Assembly: GCF_028283705.1 (NCBI RefSeq)
Contig: NZ_JAPWKD010000031.1
Coordinates: 170,645-234,644, forward strand
Reading direction: 5' to 3'
DNA: 64,000 nucleotides
From: Pantoea sp.
GTDB taxonomy: Bacteria > Pseudomonadota > Gammaproteobacteria > Enterobacterales > Enterobacteriaceae
Each line of letters begins with the position of its first letter. Positions within the stretch are counted from its first letter, which is position 1. The notes under the pieces are model-generated. The model was given only the letters and a program-made list of their open reading frames with translations, was not told the origin of the DNA and searched no databases. The translations under genes and the position numbers were made by a program. This document shows, one piece after another, positions 61,969 through 64,000 of this stretch.

Positions 61969-62763
61969 ATGATCACCTTATGCAAAGCCTGCGGCACATC
62001 CTATGCGTTCACCGGCACTCCCCCGAGACAGTGTAAAATCTGCGAAGATGCACGGCAGTTTGTGCCTGCAACCGGACAGCAATGGGTAGATTTACCCACC
62101 CTACTTGCCTCACATACAAATAAGTGGCAACAACATGAAGCCAGTCTCTTTAGCATCACCACCGTGCCTGATTTCGCGATTGGTCAACGCGCATTCCTGC
62201 TAAGAACAGCGGAAGGGAATATTCTGTGGGATTGCATCGCCACTCTCGACAACGCCACGAAAACGTTAATTTCCGCACTGGGTGGGCTCAAAGCCATCGC
62301 CATATCACATCCGCATTTCTATACCACCATGCAGGAATGGGCAGCTGAATTTGATGCCCCGGTTTACCTGCACGCCAGCGATCGTCAGTGGATCATGCGC
62401 GACAGTCCCTATATCAGGCTTTGGGAAGGCGAGGCGATTAAACTGACTGCTGGCGTTACTGTTATGCATCTTGGTGGGCACTTCGCAGGCAGCTGCGTGC
62501 TGCACTGGGAACAGGATGAAGGGATACTGCTTGGCGGGGACACTGTTCAGGTCACACCTGGCGCGAATGCCGTCTCCTTTCTGTGGAGCTATCCCAACAT
62601 GCTACCGTTACCGGCAGCGACGGTCCGGGATATTACGCAGCGCCTGAGTACCGTGAAGTTTGCGAAACTATATGGTGCGTTTGAAGGAAGGAATATCACG
62701 GAAAATGCGGGGGATATCGTACGCCGTTCAGGTGAAAAATATATCGCCTGTATGAGGATGTAA
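61969..62763 (+). CDS. MBL-fold metallo-hydrolase with N-terminal zinc-ribbon-like segment
   Basis: A 264-residue protein. A short Cys segment (CKACGTSYAFTGTPPRQCKIC, two C-x2-C pairs, residues 5-25) may bind zinc. It is followed by a metallo-beta-lactamase fold. The fold has SHPHFYTTMQEWA (H-x-H-x4-x region, variant of H-x-H-x-D-H), HLGGHFAGSCVLHW (third His) and GGDTVQVTP (Asp ligand). The H-P-H-F-Y substitution departs from the standard HxHxDH motif, so metal binding may be partial. GAGAGG precedes the ATG. The substrate is unknown. Confidence 0.82.
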   Translation: MITLCKACGTSYAFTGTPPRQCKICEDARQFVPATGQQWVDLPTLLASHTNKWQQHEASLFSITTVPDFAIGQRAFLLRTAEGNILWDCIATLDNATKTLISALGGLKAIAISHPHFYTTMQEWAAEFDAPVYLHASDRQWIMRDSPYIRLWEGEAIKLTAGVTVMHLGGHFAGSCVLHWEQDEGILLGGDTVQVTPGANAVSFLWSYPNMLPLPAATVRDITQRLSTVKFAKLYGAFEGRNITENAGDIVRRSGEKYIACMRM

Positions 62764-62831
62764 TGCGGACATCTGGGTAGCTTAAAAGCTACCCAGTGCT
62801 TATCACTACGCGGGAAATCAGGCTCGCGGAT

Positions 62832-63320
62832 CTAGTGGTTATGGTCTCTGAGGAAAACCGTCAAAACGTCTTTGGGAGGCGTTACTCCACACTCTGATAG
62901 TAACCAGCCCACCGCACCGCGATGATATGTCCCGTGGAACAAAACATGATTAAGCATATCCTCAGCCTTCATTTCACCCTCCCCGCCGTCTACGAACTGG
63001 AATTTTATCGTAGTGGCGAGATCCTCGGCAGTCATGGCGTTAACCGCCTCGATATACCAATCCGTGCATGCGGCCATTTTATCGAGCAGCTCATCAGCAG
63101 AAGGAGTATCCGGCGTATTCAGCGCAGTGTACCAATGTTGCTGCCCTGTCAGGTTGGCCCTGAAAATCATGTCTACGACATAAATATGGTTCATCAGCCG
63201 GAGCGTCAGGTGTCGTTTTTCTGCTTTCGCAGAGGTGTCTACTTCTTTAATTGCCTTTAAAGTTTCGAGGTCAATCCAGCGCTTATATTTAAGCAATGTA
63301 ACGATCGTTGGCGTGCTCAT
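62832..63320 (-). CDS. DinB-family protein
   Basis: A 162-residue four-helix-bundle protein of the DinB/YfiT-like superfamily. The three His metal ligands are likely in LMNHIYVVD (about residue 45), LNHVLFHGTYHRG (about residues 123-133, H-x3-H-x3-H) and nearby. Members are metal-dependent thiol transferases or stress proteins; despite the name most are not polymerases. CAGGG precedes the ATG. It stands alone. Confidence 0.88.
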   Translation of the reverse strand: MSTPTIVTLLKYKRWIDLETLKAIKEVDTSAKAEKRHLTLRLMNHIYVVDMIFRANLTGQQHWYTALNTPDTPSADELLDKMAACTDWYIEAVNAMTAEDLATTIKFQFVDGGEGEMKAEDMLNHVLFHGTYHRGAVGWLLSECGVTPPKDVLTVFLRDHNH

Positions 63321-63438
63321 GGTCTGTCCCTGGAATTTTACATTGTGTCATCATATCAATAGCATGCAGAATTGGTACGTTGAATTACACTCCGTTAACA
63401 AATACCTTGTGGTATGAGTGCCGCACGATAAATCTGAC

Positions 63439-63606
63439 TTACACTATATGCCCAAGAGGGAGTGGCGAAGGTTCTTTGATAACCTGAATGGCAAAGGTAC
63501 TTCGGATGTCACGTACACCCGGTAACGGCAGTAACACCGTGGTGTGGAAAATCTCGTAGGCTTTCAAATCAGGCACTACCACATGTAATAGAAAATATGT
63601 CCGTTT
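63439..63606 (-). pseudogene. Lrp/AsnC regulator, C-terminal fragment only
   Basis: About 50 residues, YFLLHVVVPDLKAYEIFHTT then VLLPLPGVRDIRSTFAIQVI and KEPSPLPLGHIV-stop. This is the end of the RAM ligand-binding domain of Lrp/AsnC regulators (usual form: DYLLHVVVPDLKAYE ... LLPLPGVRDVRSSFAL). The helix-turn-helix and the first half of the RAM domain are missing. Upstream DNA instead encodes an unrelated short frame at 63569. Confidence 0.8.
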
Positions 63607-63697
63607 TCTTGCTAGAAACATCCGCTTTCAACGCATTCAGCAACTCTTTTTCAGCGTCATTCTTATCGGCTTTGCTGTACGCCTGATGATGAGCCAT
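63569..63697 (-). pseudogene. Short N-terminal frame joined to the Lrp fragment
   Basis: A 42-residue frame, MAHHQAYSKADKNDAEKELL then NALKADVSSKKTD, with GGAG 11 bp upstream. It is hydrophilic and helical, and runs out of frame into the Lrp/AsnC relic, where it soon stops. It looks like the start of an unidentified gene truncated by the same rearrangement that beheaded the regulator. Confidence 0.35.
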
Positions 63698-63815
63698 GTC
63701 TAATACTCGCTCCATTAATCCCTAACATTTTTCGCCGAAATGCCGATAACCTTGCACAGCTTGGTTTCAGGCCGAGATGAGTTTCCTTTTTCTTTGTATC
63801 GAACAGGAGCACACC

Positions 63816-64000
63816 ATGGATGTTTCGCAAATTACTTCACTGGCTTCCGGTCTTGATAATCTGGATCTTAAAAGCCAGGTGAACACCCTCGTACTGAAGA
63901 AAGCGTTAGATAACCAACAGTCCTCTGCAGCCAGTATTCTCGCATCCATTCCACAACTGCCAGCAAACCCGGCAATCGGACGGAATATCAATACCACCGC
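63816..64000 (+). CDS. YjfB-family putative motility protein (cut by window edge)
   Basis: At least 61 residues, beginning MDVSQITSLASGLDNLDLKS, then QVNTLVLKKALDNQQSSAAS and ILASIPQLPANP. The VLKKALDxQ segment is the core of the YjfB_motility family of small proteins. AGGAG lies 6 bp before the ATG. The family is usually about 60-70 residues, so only a few residues should be missing. The function in motility is presumed, not shown. Confidence 0.82.
   Translation, partial: MDVSQITSLASGLDNLDLKSQVNTLVLKKALDNQQSSAASILASIPQLPANPAIGRNINTT

Noticed and set aside
63767..63997. 76-codon minus-strand frame at the right edge
   Set aside because: Shadow of the yjfB-family gene, which has the ribosome site and family motif.

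Overview
The window looks like a chromosomal segment of a plant- or environment-associated Enterobacterales bacterium, most probably Erwiniaceae (Pantoea/Erwinia-like). The grounds are an amylovoran/stewartan-style exopolysaccharide locus, an H-NS/StpA-type protein, a complete lac system, a D-tartrate dehydratase locus, FosA, a DUF1471 periplasmic protein and a YjfB motility protein. Everything was read by eye from the sequence; no searches were run, so family names rest on recognised motifs and remembered homologues.

Left part (1-13 kb). A probable C4 acid-sugar catabolic locus: an MFS transporter (cut by the window edge), a LacI-type regulator, a signal-less ModA-like protein, an FMN-dependent alpha-hydroxy-acid oxidase, an Asp/Glu-racemase-like protein and a DUF1537 (OtnK-like) kinase. 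Four near-identical 14-bp operators sit in its two divergent promoter regions. Then come an H-NS paralogue, a TraX-family membrane protein, and a five-gene Ugp-like ABC importer operon that ends in an ADPRibase-Mn-like metallophosphoesterase.

Centre (13-45 kb). A 2362-residue, signal-less, helical, repeat-bearing protein (candidate effector or toxin) is followed by a small four-helix membrane protein. After an acyl-reductase-like SDR come a LysR regulator and a pckA outside its usual context. A long leftward exopolysaccharide operon follows (read from right to left): a dead wza-wzb remnant, wzc, a glycosyltransferase, a second wzc, GT2, wzy, GT4, GT2, wzx, a hexapeptide acyltransferase, a GT14-like transferase, a beta-helix protein and a Tat-signal exported protein. 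The outer-membrane channel and phosphatase genes have collapsed into one broken relic. About 1.3 kb of AT-rich non-coding DNA separates it from a divergent AT-rich pair: a second wzx and a TupA-like ATP-grasp gene.

Right part (45-64 kb). A lac locus with divergent lacI and lacZY (no lacA) and diverged operators; a small detoxification-type cluster (SnoaL-like, MarR, beta-hydroxyacid dehydrogenase-like, alpha/beta hydrolase) with an unusual perfect inverted repeat and a tandem direct repeat; a cupin; a D-tartrate locus (MFS, tarD, divergent LysR); then single genes: DUF1471, a membrane-anchored endonuclease-like protein, fosA, an Rpn nuclease, an MBL hydrolase, DinB, a chimeric Lrp/AsnC relic, and the start of a yjfB gene cut by the right edge.

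Functionally, the segment joins scavenging of plant-derived compounds (tartrate, tetronates, beta-galactosides, phosphodiesters) to surface polysaccharide synthesis. D-tartrate dehydration gives oxaloacetate, which is also the substrate of the PckA encoded here.
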